NCBI GenBank assembly: GCA_964035755.1
Contig: CAXIVR010000004.1
Span: 8,318,070 to 8,382,069, forward strand
Reading direction: 5' to 3'
DNA length: 64,000 bases
From: Teleogryllus oceanicus
Taxonomy: Eukaryota > Arthropoda > Insecta > Orthoptera > Gryllidae
Made by a program: the position numbers and the translations under genes. Positions 45,590 to 57,570 of this stretch are shown here, piece after piece. Positions within the stretch are counted from its first letter, which is position 1, and the number at the start of each line of letters is the position of its first letter. The notes below the pieces were generated by a model. That model saw only the letters and a program-made list of their open reading frames with translations. It had not been told where the DNA came from and did no database searches.

Positions 45590-45965
45590 TTTTGAAAAAG
45601 TGGTGAGGCTTGATGTAAAGTATCTCCAAAAATCATGTATCCGTATCCAATTCGAGTTCGTTCAGAGAGATCTGGGAATATCAATTTCGGAGATAATCGT
45701 CTTAACGGTTTACGCACTAGTTTTAACAACGGACGGACACTCAGCCAGATAGGCTGGCAGACACACGAATTAAGACTAACGCTTTGTCATTAATCGATTT
45801 TTCGGTAACTAGAAACCAGAAAACATGCATTCTGTCTACACAACGTGCTAGAGGAAGTGTTTTTCTACGCATAGGAAGAAGATGTATCCACTTTTTCGTT
45901 ACTATGGCTAGGGCAATAAGAGATTTTCTGTCGAAAAATCGCCTCTTTCCGGAGCACGCTTCCGA
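45590..45965. mobile_element. Decayed relative of the 3203-3843 family
   Basis: The blocks CTTGATGTAAAGTATC, AACGGACGGACACTCAGCC, TTAATCGATTTTTCGGTAAC, CTACACAACGTGCTAGAGG and ATCCACTTTTTCGTTACTA follow the order seen in the foldback family. The terminal TCTCGCTACGG motif is degenerate. Confidence 0.6.
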
Positions 45966-46340
45966 TACTTTCTCTTCTTAGGGAGTAAGGCGGCGGAGCG
46001 CGCGGGAGGCCGCTCCAGTGACCTAGCGCGCGGCGATGGCGCGCGGATAGCCGCCAGGGTGCGTGAGCGCCGCCTCAATAATGCACGCGCGGGGGCTCTG
46101 ATTTGGGACAACAGCGCGGCGCGGCGCGCCACCCCACAGATAGGCAAGCGTAAATATATTCTCGCGCTTACTCCAAGCTCAGATAACCCACGGACAGCCC
46201 GAGTGCGCGACAGATGGCCTTATAATTTCAATCTCAGCGTTATTTCTCACAGAAATACTATCTGGCGAAGCGCACCCGCGCTGCTGATGCACTCCGCCCC
46301 GCTCCGCTCCGCTCCTATCGCTTCATCACGTCACTCGTAA
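45966..46340. promoter_or_regulatory. GC-rich island, candidate regulatory element
   Basis: Non-repetitive GC-rich stretch with CCTCAATAATGCACGCG and CTTATAATTTCAATC motifs and no splice-bounded ORF. Confidence 0.22.
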
Positions 46341-46814
46341 ATACTTCACTAGAGAGTACATAAAACTCAGAGCAACCGTATCTGCATATCGCACCCGCTT
46401 GCAAAACACAAGGAAATCGTTTTAATTAAACTAATGATCCATATTGACGATTGGTATTAAAATGAATGCGAAAAACAATAATTAGAACAATAATAAAATG
46501 AATAACAAGAAACTTAGAGAAATGATATATGAAAATATTATCGACGAAATCTTTCCAGATATTCATAATGGTAAAACACTGTATTTCGTTTTATTAACTG
46601 AGAATTGCAATAAGGAACGCAAAACTGGCGAGGTACCTTCACAACATATTGTTAAACTCAGAATACCACACTTTTTCTTTCGAATTATCTTCGAGAACGT
46701 TTCTTCATTCTCTCAGTACAAACAATAGTATTTATTTTACTCTTGCAACATTTTTAGTATATAATGATTTTTTTATGATGATTATGATGATGTTTATTTT
46801 CTGCTTCGAATGAT
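46341..46814 (+). other. Intron D-E, AT-rich, nothing recognised
   Basis: A 76-codon ORF at 46498 has no recognisable feature and ordinary AT-rich composition. I do not regard it as a gene. Confidence 0.5.
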
Positions 46815-47112
46815 TCAACTCCTTTGGTCATTAGTCCCCTAAATGTGGTGCATTTTAATCGCATGACATAGTGGTGTTCCCTCCCTCTAGAAGGTGAGAT
46901 ACGGCGCCGACCCACTCTATGGTTTTGCGACCAGGTCCCTCTGCCAGCACCACCCCGTCGGGGGAAGCCAGGAGCTCCTAACGGCGGAGGAACTCGAGTA
47001 GCTCTCTCGCTAGTGCTGAAAATCCGCCTCCGTCGGGGCTCGAACCCACGACCTCCCGGTGAGAGTAGGTGTCGTAGAAAACTTTGTTACCCTGAGCCAA
47101 CTCCGCCGTCTT
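46815..47112 (-). mobile_element. Short SINE related to SINE-1
   Basis: In reverse orientation, the 3' part has GGTCATTAGTCCCCTAAATG as in SINE-1. The tRNA head shows box B GGGTTCGAGCCCC (near 47038-47045 on the complement) and box A near TTGGCTCAGGG. The middle of SINE-1 is absent, giving about 300 bp. It is either an internally deleted subfamily or a different SINE sharing the same 3' end. Confidence 0.75.
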
Positions 47113-48360
<1,248 letters not shown>

Positions 48361-48690
48361 TTAATAACAAAAGCTTTTATCTCAAGTTATTATAAAAATT
48401 ACATATTTGTGAAATCATGTAGCATAAAATACAATTGTTTTTGAAGCTGTTTCGTAGAAAGAGTCTTAATATTTTTTCTAATAACCTTACATATTCTCCT
48501 AATTGCAACAAGTGTTTAATTTTGTTTGTACCCCATTTATCATTCTATTTGTTATAAGGTTAGTGGCACGCAATGAATAACAAACACCTGAGTAAATCCG
48601 CGATTTTTCAGAGATATTCGGAGATGTGTTGTATTTAGTCGTTGAGTAGCAGAGTTAACTTTCTATTGGACAAAATGTGTAAATATTGCT
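48361..48690 (+). other. Intron D-E, AT-rich, nothing recognised
   Basis: No exon or repeat. Confidence 0.5.
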
Positions 48691-49010
48691 ATCTGCGGCC
48701 GGTCGGGGAGGTCAGACCGAGCTGTTTGTGTGTGAAATAAGCAGCGCGGCGCTCGTGCCAGCCCGGCGGGGGCGGCGGGGGGCGCCCCATGCATTAGTGA
48801 TGGCGCGCGCTATCTGATACGCCGCCCGCCAGCCCCCAGCCGCGGCCGGCACCGCCCACTATCGAATATTCAACGCGCACGCCGCCGCGGGCGTGTGTGT
48901 GTGTGTGTGTGGAAGCGGACTCCCCCGCCCACCGAGCGCTCGCGAGCGGAAAACGCTCCGTTGCAGAGCAGCAATTTGATAGCGATTAACAAAGTAAACA
49001 GCTCCCCATG
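48691..49010. promoter_or_regulatory. GC-rich island, candidate regulatory element
   Basis: Sharply bounded GC island with a GCATTAGTGATGGCGCG motif, a (GT)n run at 48893-48911 and an AT-richer edge with AGCGATTAACAAAG. Confidence 0.25.
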
Positions 49011-49420
49011 ATTTTGATAAACCTAAGACAACGGTTCTACAAACAACAATATCAATAGAACCACTTCATTTAGCCATGCGTTGTTCACGTCCGTAAGAGT
49101 TTCTTGAGGACAGAAATGTACACTGTCCGGCTCGATTTCAAAAGGATAATTTCAGAAGTAATAGAAATAATGTTGGGCCCTTCGGATGAAAGAGGAGAAT
49201 AAATAAGCAACCAATCAATTGCATCATGAGACAGAAGAAAGCGTTCCACGTATTTCATATCTATCCTTGAGCACAATTTCTCAGACACGTACCTTAACGT
49301 GCAGTGGAAATACTAACAGAAAAGTAGAAATGATTATGAGGAAGATGTTTATGATTTCATTATTTCTCTTTTAGAAGTATTTGTACTGCAAATTTCACAT
49401 TTGCATGCTAAACCCCACTT
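49011..49420 (+). other. Intron D-E, nothing recognised
   Basis: AT-rich DNA without exon or repeat. Confidence 0.5.
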
Positions 49421-49728
49421 CGATTACTACCACAACTATTACTACCACTAATAATTCTATTACTACCACTACTACCACTCCCACCACCACTACCACACCA
49501 CCACCACCACCACCCGACTACTACGACCATTACTACTATTATTACTACATATATCTATACTACACTACTACCACCACACACTACACACTACACACCACAC
49601 ACCACACTACACCACTACTACTACTAACTACTATTACACTACTACTACTACTACTACTACCACTACTACTACTACTACTACTACCACTACTACCACTACT
49701 ACTACTACTATACTACTATTACTACGAA
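49421..49728. repeat. (ACT)n/(CAC)n complex triplet repeat
   Basis: About 300 bp of imperfect ACT, CAC and ATT triplets with a CA-rich middle. The 131-codon ORF over it is a Thr/Leu/Tyr repeat translation. Confidence 0.95.
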
Positions 49729-50618
49729 ATAAATCACTGTAACTTCATTGATCCAGAATTATGTATTGAAAGATAAGAAAGTTTTTCTTTGATGTAGCAG
49801 CTAGATAGTTATTAAATTTATTAATTATAAAAAAATATTTGGTAATATTTTTATTAAATCGTTATTTACACATTTTTATTATTCTGAATTTTTCATTTCA
49901 TTAACAATTCATTAGAAACACTACATAAAACTATTTGAAGCCTTATTTCGGGTCCTTTTCTTATGTCATAAATGCTGATTATTTTCAGCATTTTTAAATC
50001 TTCAATATCTGCGCCCTTGTGATGTATTTTTCTAAAGTATTGGCCTTAATATAATATTTTCCTCCAGCCTATCAAACCATTTGAGTGACTTAATTTTTTC
50101 TACTTTCATCCAATGCTATAGATAGATTTTTTTTAAATATCTGAATACACGTTGCTTTACATAGTAGAACTATCATGGTTTTTTTGGTGCTTTTTAAAGA
50201 GCAAACTGCACATTCTGCGAAAAAATAGCGACAAAACAACGAATCTTTTTAATTCAACTGTCAATTAACGGACCAATCTATCATAAAATAATAAAAAATA
50301 TTAAATATCGAAAACAAAAAAACGCTTGCAATGTTGAATATAAAATGAAATATTTTTCTTGATTTGCAAAATAGGGACACCAAAAATAATATTCCGAAAA
50401 TTCGTTGTGCGATTCAGAAATTGATGCATAAAAGCGCCTTTAGATCGCTACTTTTAGTGTAAAATCTCGAAGAAGTCTACCATGGTTAAGAAAAATTCAG
50501 CTCTTTCAAAGCATAATCGGGGCCACTAGTAAGAAAAAATTAAAAACCGACATCTCACTAAATAGTTTACGAGTCTACGAGTATGATAGCTAATGGTTTG
50601 TGTATTTCTTCTCCGCAG
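49729..50618 (+). other. End of intron D-E
   Basis: AT-rich DNA ending in a good acceptor: TATTTCTTCTCCGCAG immediately before exon E. Confidence 0.7.
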
Positions 50619-50673
50619 GAAATTTGCAGAGAAGATAGTCCAGAGCGTGATCCAGCGGCGAAGAGCCCAGAAG
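50619..50673 (+). CDS. fuss: fussel/SKOR exon E, 55 nt micro-exon (probable)
   Basis: A strong acceptor (TTTCTTCTCCGCAG) and a strong donor (AAG|gtgagt) enclose 18 codons plus one base. Reading in phase 0, the phase in which exon D ends, gives EICREDSPERDPAAKSPE, an open, charged, non-repetitive peptide continuing the acidic character of the end of exon D. It leaves phase 1. The composition is unlike the AT-rich flanks. I do not recognise the peptide itself from memory of the family, so the assignment rests on splice sites, phase and strand. It may instead belong to an unrelated gene. Confidence 0.55.
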
Positions 50674-51354
50674 GTGAGTTGCGAGAAGAGTCCTGGCACG
50701 AGGACATTCAAAGCCAAAAGCAAAAGTTGATGTGATAAAAAAATATTATATATGAAAATCACTTCGTGCGCATTATAAATACGAAAATTTCAAAGCATTT
50801 TTACGATCATTAGAACAATATTATTACTGAATTTGTTAAAAATAAAATAAATAAATTTACTTTCGTTTGCATTTATCGTCACTTGTAATGATCCATTCGG
50901 CCAATAAACTAGCCTATTTCAGGAAGTGGATTTCTGTGTAGAGAGGTAGGATAGGGTGATAGTCGGTCTGTCCTCTCGTGGCACATCGAAATCGCAGTAA
51001 CGAGCAGCTCCGTCCTTAAAGGGTGCTGTTGGAAAGAGGATACGTGCTACGTGAAAAAACCAACTATGTGTAAGCGGAACCCAAATCCGCGCTCGTAGTT
51101 GCACCATGCCGTAGCGACCACGGCGTTGGGGTCGGCTGTTGTTCAAATACGTCGTGTGAAATATAGGGACTTACATAACCAGTACAGCAAATTCGTCTTT
51201 CGCGTACAAGTGAATTGTTGACGCAATTGGCCACGGTTGCTTCTGGACATAAATGTAACTTCATTTTCTGTGCACGTCTTCTAGAATTTAGTGGGAAATA
51301 CAATTATTCAAATTATCGTTTCCATGTTGTCGCTGCAGGGAGTATTATTCCGAA
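50674..51354 (+). other. Intron after exon E, nothing recognised
   Basis: Mixed DNA; the overlapping short ORFs at 50919-51303 on the minus strand show no domain. Confidence 0.45.
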
Positions 51355-51592
51355 GCTCAACATGATAAGAGCCAAAATTTATTGCTTATTTATCCTTGAA
51401 AATAGATTTTATTACATGGGAGTTTTTTTTCCTCCCTTTAAAAATCAAAATTTAAGTAGTAGATGACTTAGTGTAGGGATCACAGAATTTTGAAAATGTG
51501 CACACAATTCATGTTTCCCCATAGCACGTCATACGCAGTTTTAACTGTTTTTTTTACGTAAAATAAATAAATAAATAAATAAATAAATAAAT
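51355..51592 (+). mobile_element. 3' end of a retroelement with (AAAT)n tail
   Basis: TTTATTGCTTATTTATCCTT, AATAGATTTTATTACATGGG, GTAGGGATCACAGAATTTTG and CATAGCACGTCATACGCAGT precede an AAAT tail (51560-51592). The same blocks occur inverted at 63714-64000, so this is a dispersed repeat; the 3' AAAT tail suggests a non-LTR or SINE-type element. No coding part is present. Confidence 0.75.
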
Positions 51593-52802
51593 TGCGGCTG
51601 AGTCCGCCAGTTTCAAATACGTACACTAAAGACACTTTCGTACGAGTTACATATTACCTCGAATTCAAGGAAAGTTATAAGAACTCAGTCTTGGTATCGT
51701 TCTCAATAAGCGAGGTGTGAGCCAGTGTTTCGTTCACTTCGCGATACTAATAGCATTTTCAATTGGTTGCACTGAAACCCACCCTAGTGCAGGGCAAAAA
51801 AGTCATCGCTCCCCAACAGTGCTGCCCCACACGCGTGAAGAGCAGCTACGAATGAAACGGATTCCGGAACTGAGTCAGTGCGTGTGTGCTACGCAGAGAG
51901 ATTATAGATAGCTGTTCTTGGTCTGTCTGATGGAATTCGAAAAATAACTATAACTATAATTTTGAACTATGATCATTGTTATAATTTTTATGAAGTCTTT
52001 TGGTAATTCGTACTACTTAATTCATAAAATATTAACGTGTTATTTCTTTATTTAAAAACTACGAATACTTCACATGCGTGTGTCGAAATTTCATTTTTCG
52101 AGATTTGCCAATGATCAATATAGTACACAAGATTTTCAACCGAACGGCTTCTGCAGAATTATTTGGTTAATGAAAACCATAAAAATATTAACATGAGCAT
52201 TTTCGCTGGTATATGCATGGGCGTGCGAGAAACATTTCTTGGCACATATATTTGAATGACTTTGTAAGGGTCAATATTTTTATTTTCACTTTATTAGCGT
52301 TTCGAAATTGAGACGTGCTTACTTTGATTCCTAAATAGCACTGGAATTTTTATCATGAAGTTATTCAAGGTTAAATTTTAGGAAAACACAAACTGATTTT
52401 CCGAACTTCACGAATCACAAAAAATATTTTAAGATATTTCTTGCAAACCATAATATATTCCATCATTTGAAGTATCCCTGCGTGACAGAAGATCCTCAAT
52501 TACCTTCACAATTTTACCACGAATCCAAATCAGCATGGATAACTTCCGTACCTAATCTCACAATAGCCCGGTGCACTGGAATGCACTGATGCAATCGTCA
52601 AAGCAGTCTAGGGCGCCACGAGTGCGCCCTGGTTCCGTGTGATTGTGCGAATGGAACATGCGCTTCTTTGCACTGGTGCGCCCTAGCGGTCAAATGGAAC
52701 AGCAAAGCTGCCCTGAGTGCGCACTGGGAGCGCACCAGTGCGGCGAATGGAAAACGCTATAAGTTGTGCTGATGTGTTTGTGTGTGTGTGTGTGTGTGGC
52801 AG
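51593..52802 (+). other. Intron, nothing recognised
   Basis: AT-rich to about 52500, then a balanced stretch with three copies of a GTGCGCCCT/GTGCGCACTGG-type motif (52620-52735), and a (TG)n run before 52800. Confidence 0.5.
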
Positions 52803-52974
52803 AGCCGCGCGGGGAGCGGCGCCTGTGGGCGGTGGCGCGTCTGGCGCTGGAGCGGCCGGCCACACCCCGCGACGACGCCCCGCGCCCCGACGCCGCCGCC
52901 GCTGCCGCCGCCGCCGCGCGACACCTGCACTTCGCCAGAGGCAGTCGCGCCGCACCTCGCCTTGCCGCCTCGCC
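52803..52974 (+). CDS. Possible fussel exon running into a minisatellite (weak)
   Basis: After (TG)n and GGCAG, a phase-1 entry compatible with exon E gives E-PRGERRLWAVARLALERPA, then TPRDDAPRPD, a poly-Ala run and RHLHFARGS. This is less biased than the minisatellite that follows. No good donor is seen; the frame simply continues into the CCCTCG array. GC-rich DNA yields such ORFs by chance, so this is only a candidate. It competes with the exon candidate at 57224, which also needs phase 1. Confidence 0.25.
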
Positions 52975-53322
52975 CGCCCGCCGCCCTCGCCTCGCCCTCG
53001 CCTCGCCTCGCCCGCCCGCTCGCCCGCCCTGCCCTCGCTCGCCTCGCGCCTCGCCGCCTCGCCCTCGCGCCCGCCCGCCCCTCGCCTCGCCCTCGCCCTC
53101 GCCCTCGCCTCGCCCTCGCCCTCGCCCTCGCCCTCGCCCTCGCCCTCGCCCTCGCCCTCGCCTCGCCCTCGCCTCGCCCTCGCCCTCGCCCCTCGCCCTC
53201 GCCCCGCCCTCGCCCTCGCTCGCCTCGCCCTCGCCCTCGCCTCGCCCTCGCCCTCGCCCTCCCTCGCCCTCGCCCTCGCCCTCGCCCTCGCCCTCGCCCT
53301 CGCCCTCGCTCGCGCCCGCGCC
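52975..53322. repeat. (CCCTCG)/(CCTCG) minisatellite
   Basis: About 350 bp of CCCTCG hexamers with frequent CCTCG pentamers and CCCGCCCG variants. The same unit as at 38744-38861. All ORFs over it, up to 230 aa, are repeat translations. Confidence 0.95.
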
Positions 53323-53359
53323 CCTCTTCCTGCAACACAGCATTCACCCATCAAAACAA

Positions 53360-53922
53360 CCGGGAACAGCAGCTCACTGCATCAACTGATGCCACTGCAC
53401 CACCTCTGACCGGGAGGTCCTAGGTTACCACTCCCCACGGCGACAGGATTTTCGACACTAGCTTTCACGCTAGGTCGAATTCAGTCGCTGTCTGGAGGAG
53501 AATTCTAGCGGGCGGCTGCTCTGATCGGTAGTTTTCGTGGTTTCTCCGATCAATACCAGGCGAATGCCGGAGCAGTACCCTACCAAACGGGCCACTAAAA
53601 GCGCGCGATCTGTCCTTCCTCTTCCTTGCCCTATCCTCTCCCCTTACACACTCACTTACACTAACATGCAATACACTATCACATATTCCGGGAGACCGGT
53701 CGGGAGCTTACAGCTTGTCCCGGCTGGGGCGGTGCCCCGCTGGTGGGAGAGTCCTGGTTAGAGGGAAACCCCACTAGCCGACGGTAAGTTGGCGCAGGAT
53801 CTCGGCATCCAGCGGGGGATGATCACCGCCATCTTCCGAGAAAAAAACATACACTACACTAACGGTACTAATGACCGAAGCAGTTGACGAGCCCGGAAAC
53901 ACGAAAAAATCAATAAATCAAT
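53360..53922 (+). mobile_element. SINE-1, full-length, 13 bp target-site duplication
   Basis: Begins CCGGGAACAGCAGCTCACTG and ends in AATCAATAAATCAAT. CCCATCAAAACAA flanks it at 53347-53359 and 53923-53935, exact on both sides. The flawless duplication marks a relatively young insertion. Confidence 0.95.
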
Positions 53923-53935
53923 CCCATCAAAACAA

Positions 53936-54446
53936 GAATCCGAACGTACCATCTTAATGAAGATCAATCCGAATATTTTGATCGGCTGGATCCATCGCTG
54001 GCTTTGCTGAAACATCTCCGTTCCACTTCATAGCTGCGTTGCATTTATATTCATTTGTGTCAAATTGTTTCTACAAGACTGGGCTAGAATTGTTCTTAAA
54101 ACGTTTTAATTGAAGCAAGTACCAAAGGTTATTGGCAGCCGCTGACTTAGCAGAGGAGACAATCATCAAGCTCCCATTGAATTACCCGAGCCCTCCTGGA
54201 ACACACATTAACCACAAACATGTATTATAATTATTGTAATGGATCGTGCTGTAAAAATAAAGCTCATTACAAAAAGTTCTAATTGCCACATAGGAGCTTT
54301 GAAGCGAAGTAGAAGTATGGCTTTAGAAAAGTAGAGGGGCCATTAAAAGTGGAATGTATTTTCTTAATTGTTCTGATTTCAATTACTTTTATCGCCAAAA
54401 ACATTACTAATTACGCCAAAAACATTAAAAACTGTATTTGATTTGG
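53936..54446. promoter_or_regulatory. Candidate conserved regulatory block between two SINEs
   Basis: Non-repetitive, balanced DNA with CCATTGAATTACCCG, CACATTAACCAC, TATTATAATTATTGTAATGG, TTCTAATTGCCAC and TTTCAATTACTTTTATCG motifs at 54110-54410. Of the AT-richer blocks this looks the most enhancer-like. Inference only. Confidence 0.35.
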
Positions 54447-54976
54447 TTGGTTGGTGATTCCGGGCGCGTCAACAGCTAAGGGCATTAGTCCCGTAAATGT
54501 AGTGCATGTTTTTTCTCGGGTGATAACGGTGATCTTTCTCCCGCTGGATGGCGAGATCCGACGCGGACCTAACGTCGGCTAGCGGGATTTCCACCTAACC
54601 AGGATTCCCCCACCAGCGGGGAACCGCCCCAGTCGGGACAAGCTCCCGACCGGTCTCCCAGAATATGTGGTAGTGTAAGGGGTGAGGATAGGACAAGGAA
54701 GAGGAAGAAAAGATCGCGCGCGGGCGGGGCCCGTTTGGTAGGGTACTACTGCTCTGGCATTCGCATGGTTTTGGTAGGAGAGACCACGGAAAACTACCGA
54801 TCAGAGCAGCTGGTCGCTAGAATTCTCCTCCAAGCAGCCACTGAATTCGACGTAAATCGTCGTCGTAAAGTGTAGAAAATCGTGCCGTCGTCAGGACTCG
54901 AACCTAGGACCTCTCGGTCAGGAGGTACTGCATTGACATCAGTTGGCATCATGCACTGAGCTACCACTCCCGGTTT
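54447..54976 (-). mobile_element. SINE-1, full-length
   Basis: In reverse orientation from GATTCCGGGCGCGTCAAC to the head, with box B GACTCGAACCTAGGACC (complement, near 54896) and GAGCTACCACTCCCGG (box A region, 54957-54974). The tail is a GGTT/GATT mix. No certain duplication. Confidence 0.92.
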
Positions 54977-55884
54977 GATGTATTGGAATGAAGTATAACC
55001 TGTGCTAAGAAGTAATCTGAGTTGTTTTTTTTTTTTAATTTGTGGGCAAATGAGCAACGTGTGGTATGTGCGTATTCCATTATTTAGAAATATTTGAGTA
55101 GTAGTTTCTGGGAACTGTGAACGTGGAAAATTGCGAGGTAAGCGAGCCCAAGCGCCTCCCCCATCCCACCCCGCCAACGCCCCAACTGCTGGTTCATCAG
55201 TTGACCGGGTTAAATTTACGGCTTGACTAGTTTTTTATACCAATGACAATTTTTTTTTGAAATGCTAATTGTTTATGTTGTTATGTTGTGGTGTCAACAA
55301 ACCTGGACACTAGATTTTAGGAAAAAGATCCCAAATATGGTCGAAACGTCATGATAGTGTAACAAGAAATAAATAGTTATAAAAATACCGAATCTGTTTA
55401 TTAAGGTCAAGAAATGATTACAATAAGATTATTTAGTTCCGCATTATTGATTCGTGTGAGGGTATGCGAGCTGAGTTAGAGGTAATATTCACTGCAAAAT
55501 AAAATAATCACCCTACTCGCAAAAATGTGGAGAAAGTAAAGTTTTTCTCTGCCACGGCGGCAGCAATGTGAACAAAGGATTAGTTAGGTATCACAGAGGG
55601 CCGTCTTCTTTAAAGGACGGAATCACACTGATTTCAAATTTATTAATCATTTGAGTGAGTAAGCAGATATAACTTGTGCCAAGTTTCTAAGCGCAAAAAG
55701 AAATTTAAATTTGAAGAACATTTACTACCGTTGCCACAGTCATAATATTCACCTATTTCAGTGCTAGAGAATTGTTAGGTACAAAGAGGTGCCCACAAAT
55801 CTGAATCTATTTTTGAATAGTTCCTAGAAATATATGGTAGAAAAGGTGGCCCGCGCAGTCGATGTTGGGCACAGTGGATGGGGG
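54977..55884 (+). other. Intron, AT-rich, nothing recognised
   Basis: No exon or repeat seen. Confidence 0.5.
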
Positions 55885-56462
55885 GTGAGCGGCGGGCGGG
55901 CGCGCGGGCGGGCGGGCGAGCGGGCGGGCGAGCGGGCGGGCGAGCGGGCGGGCGAGCGGGCGGCGAGCGGCGGGCGAGCGGGCGGGCGAGCGTGCGTGCG
56001 TGCGTGCGGGCGAGCGGGCGGGCGAGCGTGCGTGCGGGCGGGCGGGCGAGCGGGCGGGCGAGCGGGCGGGCGAGCGGGCGGGCGAGCGGGCGGGCGAGCG
56101 GGCGGGCGAGCGGGCGGGCGAGCGGGCGGGCGAGCGGACGGGCGAGCGTGCGTGCGGGCGGGCGGGCGAGCGGGCGGGCGAGCGGGCGGGCGAGCGTGCG
56201 TGCGTGCGTGCGGGCGAGCGGGCGAGCGGGCGAGCGGGCGAGCGGGCGTGCGGCGTGCGTGCGAGCGGGCGGGGGGGCGGGCGGGCGGGCGGGCGGGGGG
56301 GCGGGGGGGCGGGCGGGCGGGCGGGCGGGCGGGCGGGCGGGCGGGCGGGCGGGCGGGCGAGCGGGCGGGCGGGCGAGTGGGCGAGCGGGCGTGCGAGCGG
56401 GCGGGCGGGCGGGCTGGCGGGCTGGCGGGCTGGCGGGCGGGCGGGCGGGCGAGCGAGCGAGG
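55885..56462. repeat. 12 bp minisatellite GGGCGGGCGAGC
   Basis: Dozens of GAGCGGGCGGGC units with interspersed CGTGCGTGCGTG blocks, degenerating into GGGC tetramers at 56270-56360. Since 12 is a multiple of 3 and the unit has no stop, several frames are open on both strands, giving Gly-Arg-Ala or Pro-Ala-Arg repeats of more than 200 codons. No evidence that any is a gene. Confidence 0.95.
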
Positions 56463-57223
56463 GAGCGATTGCGCTGCGTCGCGTCGCCGCATTCACCGCC
56501 CGCCCGCCCGCGCCGCGCAAAGCGACTTCAAACGCGGACTTGAGTCAACACAAACGCTCGCCAGCCGCCATTCTACCTTTTCAATCAACAGATGTGTTAA
56601 TTAACATCCCGGAATTAACGCTTTTCACCAACGCACTATTCATTTAACTGTGAATCTCGTTCAATGGCGTTATTCACAGCGATTCATCGCGTCTGAAAGG
56701 AAAGACGCGCGGCGCTGAAGGCGCAGTGTGCGCCGCTGAATGCTGAATGTTGACGGCTGAAAAACCGCGCGTGGTGGTGGCATTGGCACTTGCGCAGACA
56801 GATTAATTGTGCGGGTGTGTGCGTTGGTATAATTATGACTGGTTGTATACGCACAATACTGGAGTAATTGGGACGGGGGCCAAAGCGGTCTGTAATGGGA
56901 CACCGGTTAATAAGCTTGTGAGCGTTTACTGCGAGCGGCGCCAGCAGGACGGCAATTAGGGCGCCCCCCCCCACTCCGGGCGGCCTCACCGCCACACCCG
57001 CCACCTCCCGCCCCGCCCCGCCCCGCCCTGCTCCGCTACGCCAGGTCTTGTTGTGTCCAGTTGAGAGGATTTAAGCGAAGAGATCGCGGCAGAAACTCTG
57101 CATAGTGCTCTCCCGTTCGCTCCATGCAATAACCGGAGGAAGACACACAGGAAACAGGTGAAAGAAGCAGTGACATGGAGGGGTGGGAGAGAGTGTGAAC
57201 TCGGGCCGCGCATTATTACCCAG
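56463..57223. promoter_or_regulatory. Candidate conserved regulatory block
   Basis: Balanced, non-repetitive DNA with GTGTTAATTAACATCC, GGAATTAACGC, GATTAATTGTGCGG, TATAATTATGACTGG and CTGGAGTAATTGGG motifs at 56580-56960. CCGCCCC pentamers follow at 57008-57040. Confidence 0.35.
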
Positions 57224-57297
57224 TCATAGGTGAAATAAGACGCAAAATGGCCTCCTCCGAGCGCGAGAGCGAAGACACGGAGGCGGCGCCGTCGCAG
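57224..57297 (+). CDS. Possible fussel exon (weak)
   Basis: An AG after TTATTACCC gives a phase-1 exon whose first codon, completed by the G of exon E, starts VIGEIRRKMASSERESEDTE, then AAPSQ and a donor CAG|gtaggg in phase 0. The peptide is charged and coiled-coil-like. The acceptor has a poor pyrimidine tract, and the ATG at 57247 could instead be the start of a first exon. Phase agreement with exon E is the main support. Confidence 0.3.
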
Positions 57298-57570
57298 GTA
57301 GGGGGTGGGGGTGAGCGAACAATAGGTCCGCCCGCCGCCCTCGCCTTTGAAGAGCGTGGCATTTCCCGCCAAAGACCCGGGGGCCAATTAACAAGAGCGC
57401 ACGCCACAGAGGCAGAGCGGCCGAACGCCCTCACCCTCACCGTCGCCGCAATAAGTCATAGAGCTGCTTTTGCAACAATTTTTTACCATTGGCCGGCCGA
57501 GAAATCATGGAATTTAGAAGAATATCATAATACTTTACAGTATTCACATTTGGTGTCCTGGAAATCTTTT
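57298..57570 (+). other. Non-coding, nothing recognised
   Basis: GC-rich then AT-rich transition before the next SINE. Confidence 0.4.

Noticed and set aside
49381..49776. 131-codon ORF
   Set aside because: Threonine/leucine/tyrosine repeats from ACT/CAC triplets.
52683..53423. Six overlapping ORFs of about 200 codons
   Set aside because: CCCTCG/CCTCG array translated in all frames. Only the first roughly 120 bp after 52803 is kept as a weak exon candidate.
55807..56647. ORFs up to 256 codons on both strands
   Set aside because: Translations of a 12 bp repeat; periodic Gly-Arg-Ala or Pro-Ala-Arg only.
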